DNA from: JAEUMG01 sp046349315
GTDB lineage: Bacteria; Pseudomonadota; Alphaproteobacteria; Rhizobiales; Aestuariivirgaceae
Assembly (NCBI GenBank): GCA_046349315.1
Contig: JAXMCQ010000011.1
Location: forward strand, 1-64,000
DNA: 64,000 nucleotides
Direction: 5' to 3'
Shown: piece by piece, positions 34,106 through 42,586 of the stretch
Position numbering within the stretch: position 1 is the stretch's first letter
Layout: each line of letters opens with the position of its first letter
Position numbers and translations under genes: made by a program
Notes under the pieces: generated by a model
Told to the model about the DNA's origin: nothing
What the model saw: the letters and a program-made list of their open reading frames with translations, nothing else
Databases searched by the model: none

Positions 34106-35485
34106 CTACTTGCCGCGCTTGATCTCGGCCTGCACGGCCTCGACCACTTTCTGCATGGCAACCTTCGGATCAGCCTCTTCACCCTTGAGGTAGGTCTCCC
34201 AGATCGGCTTGCCGATCACGAACTGCTGGAGGCCGAAGATATTGTTGGTGATTGCCTTGGCGTTGTCGAGCTGGCTGCGTACCAGTCCGACAAAAGGCGG
34301 CATCCAATCGGGCTTGTTCGCGTCCCAATCGGCATAGATCGACTTATAGGGCGGCAACTGGCCCGGATGTCCGCTCGGCGTGCCAACGATCGAATCCTTC
34401 CAGATCTGCCGATCATAGGTCAGCGCCTTGATATACTCGGCCGCCTTTTCCTTGTTCTTCCCGTATTTGAAGAGCGCGCAACCGGTCGTCCAGAAGACGG
34501 TGGAACCGGCGCCGTTGGCGAATTTTGGCAACGGTCCCAAATGCAGTTGCTTGGGGTCATCCCAGTTGGTCGCCATGCGGAGCGGAGCGTTGAAATACTT
34601 GTTGATGTATCCGACGCGCTGCGCGGCGAAAGCCACCTCATCCGGCGTGCCGTTGACGCCGCCGTCGGTGGCGCCTTCGAGCAGGATGTCCGGGTTGGCA
34701 AAGGCCATGATCTTCTTCATGAGCATCAGTGCTTCGATCGCCGGCTCACTCGTGAAGTCGAACAGCCCTTCAGAAGTGTAGACGTCGGGGCTCATGCTGT
34801 GGGTCATCGGAGCGAGAGACCGCCAGCCATGGCTGTCGAATGTCGCGCCAAACGGAGCGGTCTTCGAATCTACAATGGCCTTTGCGCTGGCAAGGAGTTC
34901 ATCCCAGGTTGCGGGCGCTGCGTCCGGCAATTTGGCAGTGGTCGTCAGACCGGAGTGCCAGCCTGTGCCGATCACGTCGAGCAGGAACGGCCAGCCATAC
35001 ATCTTGCCGTCGATCATGTTCTCAGCGGCAATCGAGGGAATAATGTCGGCGAGGACATCCTTCGGGATATAATTATCCCACGGCTCGATTACATCGGCGG
35101 CGACCATCGCCGACATTTCGACGAAGGGAGTCTGTCCGACATAGACGTCCCAGGTGCTTTCCTTGTTCTTGGCCTCGGCAACGAAACGCTCGATGCCGAA
35201 TCCTTCGACGGGGGCAATCTGATAGTTGATCCCCGGGAACTGTCCGTTCACGGTCGGAATGCCGGGATGGAGATCTTCGATCCATTGATAAAACGTCGGA
35301 GTCAGCGGCCGGTCTTGTGCATATGCGGGCCGTGTCCCTGATTTGGCAAGCGCGCCGACGCCGGCAACGCCGAGACCAGCGACCAGGCTTCGGGTCAGAA
35401 ATTCGCGCCGGTCGATCCTGCCTTCGGCCAACTGGCTCAGGGCATTCTGCCGGAAGATGATCTCTTGTTCTTTTGATGTGCTCAT
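34106..35485 (-). CDS. Sugar ABC substrate-binding protein with Tat-type leader
   Basis: A 459-residue family-1 extracellular binding protein. The leader is long, with the twin-arginine motif DRREFLTRS at about residues 25-33 followed by a hydrophobic core and PAYAQ. Folded export by Tat is therefore likely. The mature part has GMSSA-like lobes, TTAKLPDAAPATWDELLASAK and GCALFKYGKNKEKAAEYIKAL, common in sugar-binding family members. GGGAGGAG lies just before the ATG at 35485; upstream in-frame starts are rejected. First gene of a CUT1 importer lacking an ATPase gene. Confidence 0.88.
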   Translation of the reverse strand: MSTSKEQEIIFRQNALSQLAEGRIDRREFLTRSLVAGLGVAGVGALAKSGTRPAYAQDRPLTPTFYQWIEDLHPGIPTVNGQFPGINYQIAPVEGFGIERFVAEAKNKESTWDVYVGQTPFVEMSAMVAADVIEPWDNYIPKDVLADIIPSIAAENMIDGKMYGWPFLLDVIGTGWHSGLTTTAKLPDAAPATWDELLASAKAIVDSKTAPFGATFDSHGWRSLAPMTHSMSPDVYTSEGLFDFTSEPAIEALMLMKKIMAFANPDILLEGATDGGVNGTPDEVAFAAQRVGYINKYFNAPLRMATNWDDPKQLHLGPLPKFANGAGSTVFWTTGCALFKYGKNKEKAAEYIKALTYDRQIWKDSIVGTPSGHPGQLPPYKSIYADWDANKPDWMPPFVGLVRSQLDNAKAITNNIFGLQQFVIGKPIWETYLKGEEADPKVAMQKVVEAVQAEIKRGK

Positions 35486-35682
35486 TGTCTCCTCCCAGAG
35501 ATACTCATTGATTGAACGTCCTCGATTGGTAGCGTTCGTCGTCGACTTAGCCGCTGGTACCGGCGCTGTGCAGGCTCTCGCCGCACCCAACACAACGCTG
35601 ATACGCCCGAATTCTAGACCGGGCCTCGACAGAGCAGTGAACGAATATTATCAGTTGCGGGGATGGAGACAATAAGCCGCTC

Positions 35683-36474
35683 ATGACTTCCGTTCCGAAT
35701 GTGCTCGATCGTTTCCGGCTTGACGGACAACGTGCCCTAATCACAGGCGGCAGCCGGGGTTTCGGTCGCGTCATAGCCCTTTCAATTGCGGAGGCTGGCG
35801 GCGATATAGTGCTCAATGCGCGCGATGTGGAGGCTTTGACCAGGACCGCAGACGAGGTGCGCCAGCGCGGGCGCAAGGCATGGACCTTCGTTGCCGATAT
35901 TGCCGATCCTGCGGCCTGCGAGCGCCTATGCCATCAGGTCGTGGCCGAGGCTGGCCCCATCGACATCCTCGTCAATAATGTCGGCGGGCGCAACCTCGAC
36001 ATTGCCGTCGAAGATACCGACCTTCAGACCTGGCAGCAGTTTATCGATCTCAATCTGACACACTGTTTCCTCTGCACCAAGATAATCGGCGGTGAAATGC
36101 TTAAACGCGGCCGTGGCCGTGTCATCAATATTGCATCGATCAGCGGCCTCATTGCCAATCGCGGAATTGGCGGCAGACACTACGAGACCGCCAAGGCTGC
36201 CCTGATCCACTTTACGCGTGCTACCGCGGCAGACTGGGCGCCGCGCGGGGTCACCGTCAACGCAATCTGCCCAGGCCTCTTCATGACCGAGCCCAATGTC
36301 GCGTGGGCACAGAAGCACCCTGAGGTTATCGAGACGTTCGTTCGCGCCGTGCCGATGGGGCGTACCGGCGATCCGGAAGAGATTGGGCCGCTTGCCGTCT
36401 ATCTTGCCTCGCCGGCCTCGAGCTATGTTACGGGGGCGGCTTTTGTGATCGACGGCGGGTATACATTGTGGTGA
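35683..36474 (+). CDS. SDR family oxidoreductase
   Basis: A 263-residue classical SDR: TGGSRGFG for cofactor binding, NNVGG in place of the usual NNAG, IASISG with the serine, and YETAK as the Tyr-Lys pair. It ends in the common YVTGAAFVIDGGYTLW. It resembles gluconate 5-dehydrogenase-like SDRs, but that is only a general likeness. If that likeness holds it could link to the idonate/gluconate genes at 18704-20328, which is speculation. It stands alone, divergent from the CUT1 importer and convergent with the amidase operon. Confidence 0.87.
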   Translation: MTSVPNVLDRFRLDGQRALITGGSRGFGRVIALSIAEAGGDIVLNARDVEALTRTADEVRQRGRKAWTFVADIADPAACERLCHQVVAEAGPIDILVNNVGGRNLDIAVEDTDLQTWQQFIDLNLTHCFLCTKIIGGEMLKRGRGRVINIASISGLIANRGIGGRHYETAKAALIHFTRATAADWAPRGVTVNAICPGLFMTEPNVAWAQKHPEVIETFVRAVPMGRTGDPEEIGPLAVYLASPASSYVTGAAFVIDGGYTLW

Positions 36475-36484
36475 TCATCACCAC
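36468..36484. other. Short palindrome at the convergent gene ends
   Basis: GTGGTGAT and ATCACCAC are separated by one base, across the SDR stop and just before the amidase stop. It could be a weak terminator stem (6 bases with a 5-base loop), but no T-tract follows. Confidence 0.3.
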
Positions 36485-36488
36485 TTGG

Positions 36489-37967
36489 CTAAAGCTTGCA
36501 TCGCTCATAGGTCTTCATCCAGGGCCGCAGCCTTTCGAATTCTGCGCTCGCTGCGATGACATCAAAATCGGCATAGCGCTTGCCGACGATTTGCATGCCC
36601 ACCGGCAGACCTGTATCGCTAAGGCTTGCCGGAACTGTCGCCGCCGGATAGCCGATGTAATTGATGAGGAAGGTCATGCACCAGCCGATCAGCCGGTTGA
36701 TCTTCTCGCCTTCGATCTCAGCCGGCCCGAGCGTATTGCCGTCGCTGGCATTGTCGACGGGAAGGGCCGCCAAGGTCGGCGAAACCAGGTAGTCATAGCG
36801 GTCGAGGACGTTTCTCAGTGCGTCGAACACTTCCGTCCGTATGGCCTGGTCAGCGAGATATTGGGTTACACTCATCTTGCGGCCGATTTCGTCCCAGTAC
36901 CAGAATTCTGGCGGGAAGTCGTCGTGATGATCGCGGACAAGGTCATATCCTTGCCGCTTGAAGCCTTCGATCGCCGCCACCTGGCGCGGAGCGATGAAGC
37001 GGCACCACAGGTCGCTTAGTTCCATGTGCGAGTGGCGAATGTCGAATTTTACCTCCTCGACATGCGCGCCGGCTTCCTCGAAGGCCTTGACGGCTTTGTC
37101 GACTGCCGTGACGACGCGTTTCTCCACCGGGAAGACGTCGTAGTTGCGCGTATAGGCGATCCTCTTGCCGGCAATCGAGGCCTTCAAGGCGGCTCTAAAA
37201 TCGACCTTGCCTTCGATTGCATAGGGGTCGCGCGAGTCATAGCCGGCGAGCACCGACATCGCGAGCGCGCTGTCCTCGACGGTGCGGCTGATCGGACCCT
37301 CGAAGATGAATGGCGTCATGCCGTTGAATGCCTCCGGTCGGGTCACCAGCGGGACACGTCCGAAGGCGGGTTTATAGCCGTAAACACCGCACCAGGCGGA
37401 GGGGATGCGAATCGATCCACCGCCATCGGTCCCCTCGCAGAGCGGCAGCAATCCCGCCGCAACGGCTCCGGCACTGCCGCCCGAGGAGCCGCCGGTGTTC
37501 TTCGCGAGGTCGAAGGGGTTCTTTGACGGGCCAAAGAGATAGTTGTCACAGGTCCCGCGAAAGCCAAACACCGGACTATTCGTCTTGCCCACAAAAATCG
37601 CGCCGGCCTTCTCCATGCGCTCGACGAACATGCAGTAGTTCTGGACCACGTAATTCTTGAGCGCGCGAATCCCGCCGAAGGTCGTGACCCAGCCCGGCTT
37701 GAAATCGAAACAATCCTTCATGGCCATCGGCACGCCATGGAAAGGGCCTAGATCATCGCCGTGCATGATCGCAGCTTCTGCCGCTTTCGCCGCTTTGCGC
37801 GCGTCGTCATAGCCAAAGATGATGAGCGCGTTGATCTTGGGATTATGCGCCTCGATGCGGGCGATCGCGGCGTCGACCGCTTCAACGGGGGAGATTTCCT
37901 TGCGTCTGATCCTAGCGGCAAGGGATGCAGCAGATTCGGTCTTCGCCAGATCTTCAGTCGCCGGCAT
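36489..37967 (-). CDS. Amidase signature family enzyme
   Basis: A 492-residue amidase. The Ser-Ser-Lys catalytic triad is visible: lysine in PMAMKDCFD (near residue 83), the first serine in GGSSGGSAG (near 157) and the second in CEGTDGGGSIRIP (near 180). These enzymes cleave amides to acid and ammonia in the cytoplasm. The start at 37967 is preferred over an in-frame start 12 bases earlier. It is the last gene of the minus-strand arm RpiR-FMO-PP2C-CutC-amidase, 27 bases after CutC. The substrate is likely related to the compound taken up by the NitT-type importer on the other arm, which is inference. Confidence 0.88.
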   Translation of the reverse strand: MPATEDLAKTESAASLAARIRRKEISPVEAVDAAIARIEAHNPKINALIIFGYDDARKAAKAAEAAIMHGDDLGPFHGVPMAMKDCFDFKPGWVTTFGGIRALKNYVVQNYCMFVERMEKAGAIFVGKTNSPVFGFRGTCDNYLFGPSKNPFDLAKNTGGSSGGSAGAVAAGLLPLCEGTDGGGSIRIPSAWCGVYGYKPAFGRVPLVTRPEAFNGMTPFIFEGPISRTVEDSALAMSVLAGYDSRDPYAIEGKVDFRAALKASIAGKRIAYTRNYDVFPVEKRVVTAVDKAVKAFEEAGAHVEEVKFDIRHSHMELSDLWCRFIAPRQVAAIEGFKRQGYDLVRDHHDDFPPEFWYWDEIGRKMSVTQYLADQAIRTEVFDALRNVLDRYDYLVSPTLAALPVDNASDGNTLGPAEIEGEKINRLIGWCMTFLINYIGYPAATVPASLSDTGLPVGMQIVGKRYADFDVIAASAEFERLRPWMKTYERCKL

Positions 37968-37994
37968 GGCTCGCCTCACAAAGACAGTAGGAGA

Positions 37995-38732
37995 TTATTG
38001 TTTAGCATTGGACATTACGGCGCGAACGCTCGATGCGGATGTAACAAGTCGATCATACTCAGGCGGCCGCAATTCGCCACCCATGAACACGTGATCGCGC
38101 CGAAACTTCATGCCGCCCGGTTGGAGCCGCAGGGCCGCAAAGTGGATCTCCTTCGGCCTGGCGGCGTCGACGATGCGATCGACATTGCGCGACGTGATGC
38201 CGCCGCCGGGCATGACAATGATACTGTCACCGGCACGGCGAACCAATTCGGCGATCAAAGGAAGGCCTTCAAGGACGCTTGCCTCCTGACCCGAGGTCAA
38301 GACGCGATCCACGCCCAGGGCGATAAGCGTCTCCAGCGCCGCGAAAGGGTCGGGAGTCATGTCAAAGGCGCGGTGGTATGTGACCGACATGGGCTTGGCG
38401 CGGGCAATGAGTTCGCGCGAGCGGTCTTCGTCGATTGTGCCATCCGGATTCAGGAGGCCGATCACCACACCATCGGCGTGCTCAGCCTTGGCGGCATCGA
38501 TGTCCGCTTTCATGATCTCGAATTCATCGTCGTCGAAGAGAAAATCACCTCCGCGCGGCCTGATCATCACCTGGATCTGGATTCCGGGAACCTTCCGCGC
38601 CTCGCGCATCATGCCGCGGCTCGGCGTGATACCTCCTTCGATAAGCGCTGCGCAAAGCTCGGCGCGGTGCGCGCCGGCATCCTTGGCGGCCCGCACTCCG
38701 GCTACTGAATCCACACAGATCTCATAGATCAC
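37995..38732 (-). CDS. cutC: CutC family protein
   Basis: A 245-residue TIM-barrel protein of the CutC family. Conserved blocks are ICVDSVAGVRAAKDAGAHRAELC, VMIRPRGGDFLF, VTYHRAFDMT, RVLTSGQ and IVMPGGGI. Although named for copper homeostasis, the barrel resembles metabolic enzymes and its reaction is unproven. The start is GTG at 38732, 3 bases after the PP2C stop. A catabolic rather than copper role is suggested by its neighbours, an FMO and an amidase. Confidence 0.9.
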   Translation of the reverse strand: MIYEICVDSVAGVRAAKDAGAHRAELCAALIEGGITPSRGMMREARKVPGIQIQVMIRPRGGDFLFDDDEFEIMKADIDAAKAEHADGVVIGLLNPDGTIDEDRSRELIARAKPMSVTYHRAFDMTPDPFAALETLIALGVDRVLTSGQEASVLEGLPLIAELVRRAGDSIIVMPGGGITSRNVDRIVDAARPKEIHFAALRLQPGGMKFRRDHVFMGGELRPPEYDRLVTSASSVRAVMSNAKQ

Positions 38733-38735
38733 TGG

Positions 38736-39614
38736 CTAGTGTCCCGTCTTGAGCATGACTGCGGTTGCGTCGTCGGAGGGCTTGAAGCGCGGGTATTTCT
38801 CGCATGATGCGTCGGCGGCTTCAACAGCGCGCAATGCATGGAGCACATTCGTTACGCCACATGGCTCAAGGCAAGCCGATACCAGGCTTTCATTCGAATG
38901 GAGGTCGTAGTGATCGACGGCGCGGTAGAAGCCATCCGTGTTGAGGAGGATCGCTTCGACGTCCTTCAGATCGAAGAATTCGGGAATGTTAAGCGCTGCG
39001 CGGTCTGCTTCGAGGATGCTATAGCCGCCCGGTTGGTTACGCTTGCTGCGTGACACCATCATCTGGGGCCGGAATTCAGCGAGAAGTGCTTGCGTGTCGA
39101 AAATTCCCCGGTTGCGTCGCGCCTTCGCCTCCTTTGCCAGCCAATGATCGAAAACATTGTTGGGGGAGGCGGCCATGACGTGATGATCACCGGTCGATGA
39201 ACGCGCCAGCAGGCAAGAGTCGCCAAGCCGCAGACCCTTCCAAATATCGCCGTAGCGCTTGACGAGAATGAGACACGCAGCAGGTGGGTCGTAGTCACTT
39301 GGTATCGTTATGGCCGAGGTGGCAGCGCGCCAGTCATGCGCTAAACCGTCAACCAAACGCGCGAGAATGAGAGACAGCGCCTCATCGTGTGCGGCCAAAT
39401 GCTGGAGGTGTTCGCCGGCGCGATCGACCAGCCAGCGGGCGTCGCTTCCCATCGGCAAGATGTTCACGCCATTTATGCCTGTCACGCCATCGAAGATCCA
39501 GGCGGCCTCAACATTGTCGGCTTCGCCAACGTAGCCCCAACCATCTTCATTGATGGCACCGCTTCCTTGCGTTACCGCGTCAACAAGCCTCACAAGCGCA
39601 CCATTTTCCAGCAT
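38736..39614 (-). CDS. PP2C-family serine/threonine phosphatase
   Basis: A 292-residue protein phosphatase of the metal-dependent PP2C type. Metal ligands are in INEDGW (near residue 24), FDGVTG (near 42), LNTDGF (near 227) and the late SDDATAV. No membrane or sensor domain is attached. GAGG precedes the ATG by few bases. A PP2C domain in a catabolic operon, between a monooxygenase and CutC, is unusual. The domain may act on a small phosphorylated molecule rather than a protein, which is speculation. Confidence 0.85.
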   Translation of the reverse strand: MLENGALVRLVDAVTQGSGAINEDGWGYVGEADNVEAAWIFDGVTGINGVNILPMGSDARWLVDRAGEHLQHLAAHDEALSLILARLVDGLAHDWRAATSAITIPSDYDPPAACLILVKRYGDIWKGLRLGDSCLLARSSTGDHHVMAASPNNVFDHWLAKEAKARRNRGIFDTQALLAEFRPQMMVSRSKRNQPGGYSILEADRAALNIPEFFDLKDVEAILLNTDGFYRAVDHYDLHSNESLVSACLEPCGVTNVLHALRAVEAADASCEKYPRFKPSDDATAVMLKTGH

Positions 39615-39632
39615 CCTCGATACTATGCAGCT

Positions 39633-41402
39633 TCAGTATACCGGAGTTGGCAAGCCTTCCATGCGCGCCTTGATCTGCAAGGCGACATAGAGCGAGTAGT
39701 GCCTCGAAAGATGAAGATTGCCGCCGTGAAACCACATGGCTTCATGCTTCAACGGCTTCCACATATTGCGCAATTCACCCTCCCATGGTCCGGGATCGCC
39801 TGCTGTGCCGGAGCCGTAGCCCCAATTCGGTCCAACCAGATCGGCGGCCTCGCGCGAAACGATTTTCGCAACCCATTCATTCATCGGAAGATAACCGGTT
39901 GCAGCGACAACAAGATCGGCCGGCAGCTCGCTGCCATCCGACAAAACGATGCCATGCTCCTTGAATGAGACGGGCTCGACCTTGCTGCGCAGCTTGACTT
40001 CGCCCGTTGCGATGAGTTCGGAAGCGCCCACATCCAGGTAGTAGCCGGAGCCGGTGCGCAACGCTTTCATCATGAGTCCTGATTCATCGATGCCATAATC
40101 TGTTTCAAATCCGACGGCATTCAATCTGGCGATGAGGTCGGCATCTCGCGCGGCGATCTGGGAGTAGACGGGCTTTTGCCAGCCAGCCATGAGACGGAAA
40201 GGAATCGACGCGAAGATCAAGTCCGCCCTCTCAACATTGATTCCGCGTTTCACGGCATCTTCGGAATAGAGGCTGGCAAAAGCCATCTCCATCATCGATT
40301 CCGAGCGAACCACAGTCGTTGGCGACCGCTGGATCATCGTCACATCGGCACCGTTCTCCCAAAGATCGGCACAAATGTCGTGCGCCGAACTATTCGATCC
40401 GATGACAACGCATTTCTTGCCGCGATAGGGACGGCCACTCTTGTAGCGACTCGAATGGATGAATTCACCGCGAAAGACATCTTGGCCGGGAAGATTGATT
40501 TCACGTGGCGGACCGTAGGATCCGGTTGCGAAGACAAGCTGCTTGGGCTTCAGCGTCACCGTGTTTCCGCTTCTATCGACCGTGACCGTCCACTCCCGGT
40601 CCGCGGTATCATAGACGGCCTTCACACATTGCGATGAAGTCCAATAATTGAGCTCCATCACCTTGGCATAGCTTTCGAGCCAGTCGCCCATCTTGTCCTT
40701 GGGCGTAAAGACCGGCCAGTGCTCGGGGAAAGGGAGGTAAGGCAGGTGATCGTACCAGACCGGATCGTGGAGAACGAGCGACTGGTAGCGGTTACGCCAG
40801 GAATCGCCGGCTCTCTCGTTCTTCTCGAGAATGATGGTTGGCACGCCAAGGCGCCCGAGGCGCGCGCCGAGTGCAATGCCGCCTTGGCCACCGCCAATGA
40901 TGACGCAATAGGGTTGCTTGGATTGGCCAAGTGCCGCTTCTTGGGCGGTCTTGCGGGCAAGCCAGGTTTCGCGATTTCTAATCGCGCCATGAACGACGCC
41001 ACGCTCGCGGGACGCGCCTTTACGCTCTTCGAATCCCTTGAGTTCGGTCATCGTGGTCAGGATCGTGAAGCCCGTTCCATTCTTCAGCCGGAGATGCCCG
41101 ACCCCGCGCGCTTGCGCGGTTTCGAAGGTGAACAAGGTCTCGACAAAACCATGAAATTCGCGTGCTTCCTCGCTGATCTTGAAATTGAATGGATGGACTG
41201 CCGGAATCGTCGCTTTGAGCATAGCGGCAATGGCATCCCGACCCTCGACGGTGCGGATGTTCCAGGTCAGAGCGATGAGATCGCGCCAATAGCATTCCTC
41301 GCCGAACAAGGCCGCGGCGCCTGCGGCGTCGCCGGCAACGAGCGCCGAATCGAGCTTTTCAATCCAGGCCGCGCATAATTTGGTCGCTGTCGGCTCTTGC
41401 AA
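39633..41402 (-). CDS. Flavin-containing monooxygenase with N-terminal NTF2-like domain
   Basis: A 589-residue class B flavin monooxygenase. Residues 1-150 form an NTF2/SnoaL-like domain (AAALFGEECYWRDLIALTWN). The FAD motif GGGQGGIALGARLG follows near residue 180 and the NADPH motif GSNSSAHDICADL near 345. The ATGYLP motif near residue 515 is also typical. The domain layout matches plant YUCCA-like and Baeyer-Villiger-related enzymes in bacteria. The start is a TTG at 41402 with AGGAG overlapping the RpiR stop. It likely hydroxylates the compound handled by this locus. Confidence 0.86.
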   Translation of the reverse strand: MQEPTATKLCAAWIEKLDSALVAGDAAGAAALFGEECYWRDLIALTWNIRTVEGRDAIAAMLKATIPAVHPFNFKISEEAREFHGFVETLFTFETAQARGVGHLRLKNGTGFTILTTMTELKGFEERKGASRERGVVHGAIRNRETWLARKTAQEAALGQSKQPYCVIIGGGQGGIALGARLGRLGVPTIILEKNERAGDSWRNRYQSLVLHDPVWYDHLPYLPFPEHWPVFTPKDKMGDWLESYAKVMELNYWTSSQCVKAVYDTADREWTVTVDRSGNTVTLKPKQLVFATGSYGPPREINLPGQDVFRGEFIHSSRYKSGRPYRGKKCVVIGSNSSAHDICADLWENGADVTMIQRSPTTVVRSESMMEMAFASLYSEDAVKRGINVERADLIFASIPFRLMAGWQKPVYSQIAARDADLIARLNAVGFETDYGIDESGLMMKALRTGSGYYLDVGASELIATGEVKLRSKVEPVSFKEHGIVLSDGSELPADLVVAATGYLPMNEWVAKIVSREAADLVGPNWGYGSGTAGDPGPWEGELRNMWKPLKHEAMWFHGGNLHLSRHYSLYVALQIKARMEGLPTPVY

Positions 41403-41406
41403 GGCA

Positions 41407-42330
41407 CTACTCCTGGTAAGATGCGTCGGTCATGATGGGGGTCGGGTCGGTCGCAGGTGTCGGGATCGCGATCCCGATACGCGCCACTGTATAGCGAACC
41501 CGGCGCAGTGCCTCCCTAGCTCTTGCGCCAAGCCGCACCGCAATGCCGGCGGCCAGCGTGTCGATTACCGCAAGATGAGCATAGCGCGACGGTGTCGGCA
41601 GAAGAACATCCTCTCCTTCGGCGATCGTCAACGCAATGACGAGCTCGGCTGCCTGCGCCAGGGGTGTTCCAGGTCTCGTTATGGCGACGGTCGTGGCTCC
41701 GAAAGAGCGCGCGATTTCGACGGCATCAACCACCGATTTCGACCGCCCGCTATTAGAAATCGCAAGGACGCCGTCGCCCTGTTGAAGCGTCGCTGCCGAC
41801 ATGCGCTGTTGGTGTCCGTCGGCATAGGCGCACACGGGAATCCCCAAACGAAAGAATCGCAATTTGGCGTCTTCGATCATCGCGGCTGAACCGCCGCCCT
41901 GACCGTAAAGATCAATCCGCCGGCTCGCGGCGAGGACGGTGATGGCCTCATCCATGGTCGCCGGGTCGATCTGGTCCAGGCATTCGCGTACCGCACTCGC
42001 GGCGCGGGTCATGATCCTTTGCGCAAGCTTGCCAGTATCATCATCGAACGCACGTTCGGATTTGAGATAAGCGGCCGCGACTGTCAGCGTCGTTGCGAGG
42101 CTGATCTTGAATTCCGAGAAGGAGGCACACCCGACGGAACGGCAGAAGCGCGTGACGGTTGGCTGGCTTACCTCAGCGCGCGCCGCAAGTTCGGCAATCG
42201 TCATGCGTGTCGCGGCTTGGTAATCGGCGGCGACGATCTGCGCGACGCTGCGCTCGGCGGGCGGCAAGACGACCCTCTGTAGCCGCGAGACGATGTCGAT
42301 CGTCGACTGTTTCCGTTCATTGCGGGGCAT
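41407..42330 (-). CDS. MurR/RpiR family transcriptional regulator
   Basis: A 307-residue regulator. The N-terminal HTH_6 domain has MTIAELAARAEVSQPTVTRFCRSVGC at about residues 42-67. The C-terminal SIS sugar-phosphate-binding domain has IDLYGQGGGSAAMIEDAKLRF, VLAISNSGRSKSVVDAVEIA and ATTVAITRPGTPLAQ. It heads the minus-strand arm and faces the NitT-type importer operon across 256 bases. The palindrome at 42361-42375 lies 30 bases upstream of its start, so it probably represses itself and the importer arm. The ligand should be a phosphorylated sugar or related compound. Confidence 0.92.
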   Translation of the reverse strand: MPRNERKQSTIDIVSRLQRVVLPPAERSVAQIVAADYQAATRMTIAELAARAEVSQPTVTRFCRSVGCASFSEFKISLATTLTVAAAYLKSERAFDDDTGKLAQRIMTRAASAVRECLDQIDPATMDEAITVLAASRRIDLYGQGGGSAAMIEDAKLRFFRLGIPVCAYADGHQQRMSAATLQQGDGVLAISNSGRSKSVVDAVEIARSFGATTVAITRPGTPLAQAAELVIALTIAEGEDVLLPTPSRYAHLAVIDTLAAGIAVRLGARAREALRRVRYTVARIGIAIPTPATDPTPIMTDASYQE

Positions 42331-42360
42331 CTGCTGCCTCCCGACCTTTCCAATGCGCCT

Positions 42361-42375
42361 TGTAATTTAATTACA
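42361..42375. promoter_or_regulatory. Likely RpiR-family operator palindrome
   Basis: TGTAATTTAATTACA is a perfect 7+1+7 inverted repeat. It is nearly identical to the TGTAATTAAATTACA-type operator of HexR, a member of the RpiR family. It sits 30 bases upstream of the rpiR-type gene and 211 bases upstream of the ABC ATPase start, in the divergent promoter region 42331-42586. Confidence 0.72.
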
Positions 42376-42586
42376 TCCCTGAGGCGGTGGTGCAATAGCC
42401 GTGGGACGCCAGGCATATTTGCCGCCTCCTTCGCATTCTGCACGCGAATGTGCATTGGCCTTTAGTTTCTTGCGACTTGCTCATTGCGACGGCGGCGCTC
42501 CCTTCGGCAACAAGCCTATTGCGTGTCCAGGAAAGTTGTAAGATCATTTCACGCGGGGCGTGAGTTGGCGGGGTCATAACGCATTT

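Noticed and set aside
36468..36484. A regulator operator at the SDR/amidase gene ends
   Set aside because: The palindrome lies between convergent gene ends and partly in coding sequence, not at a promoter.
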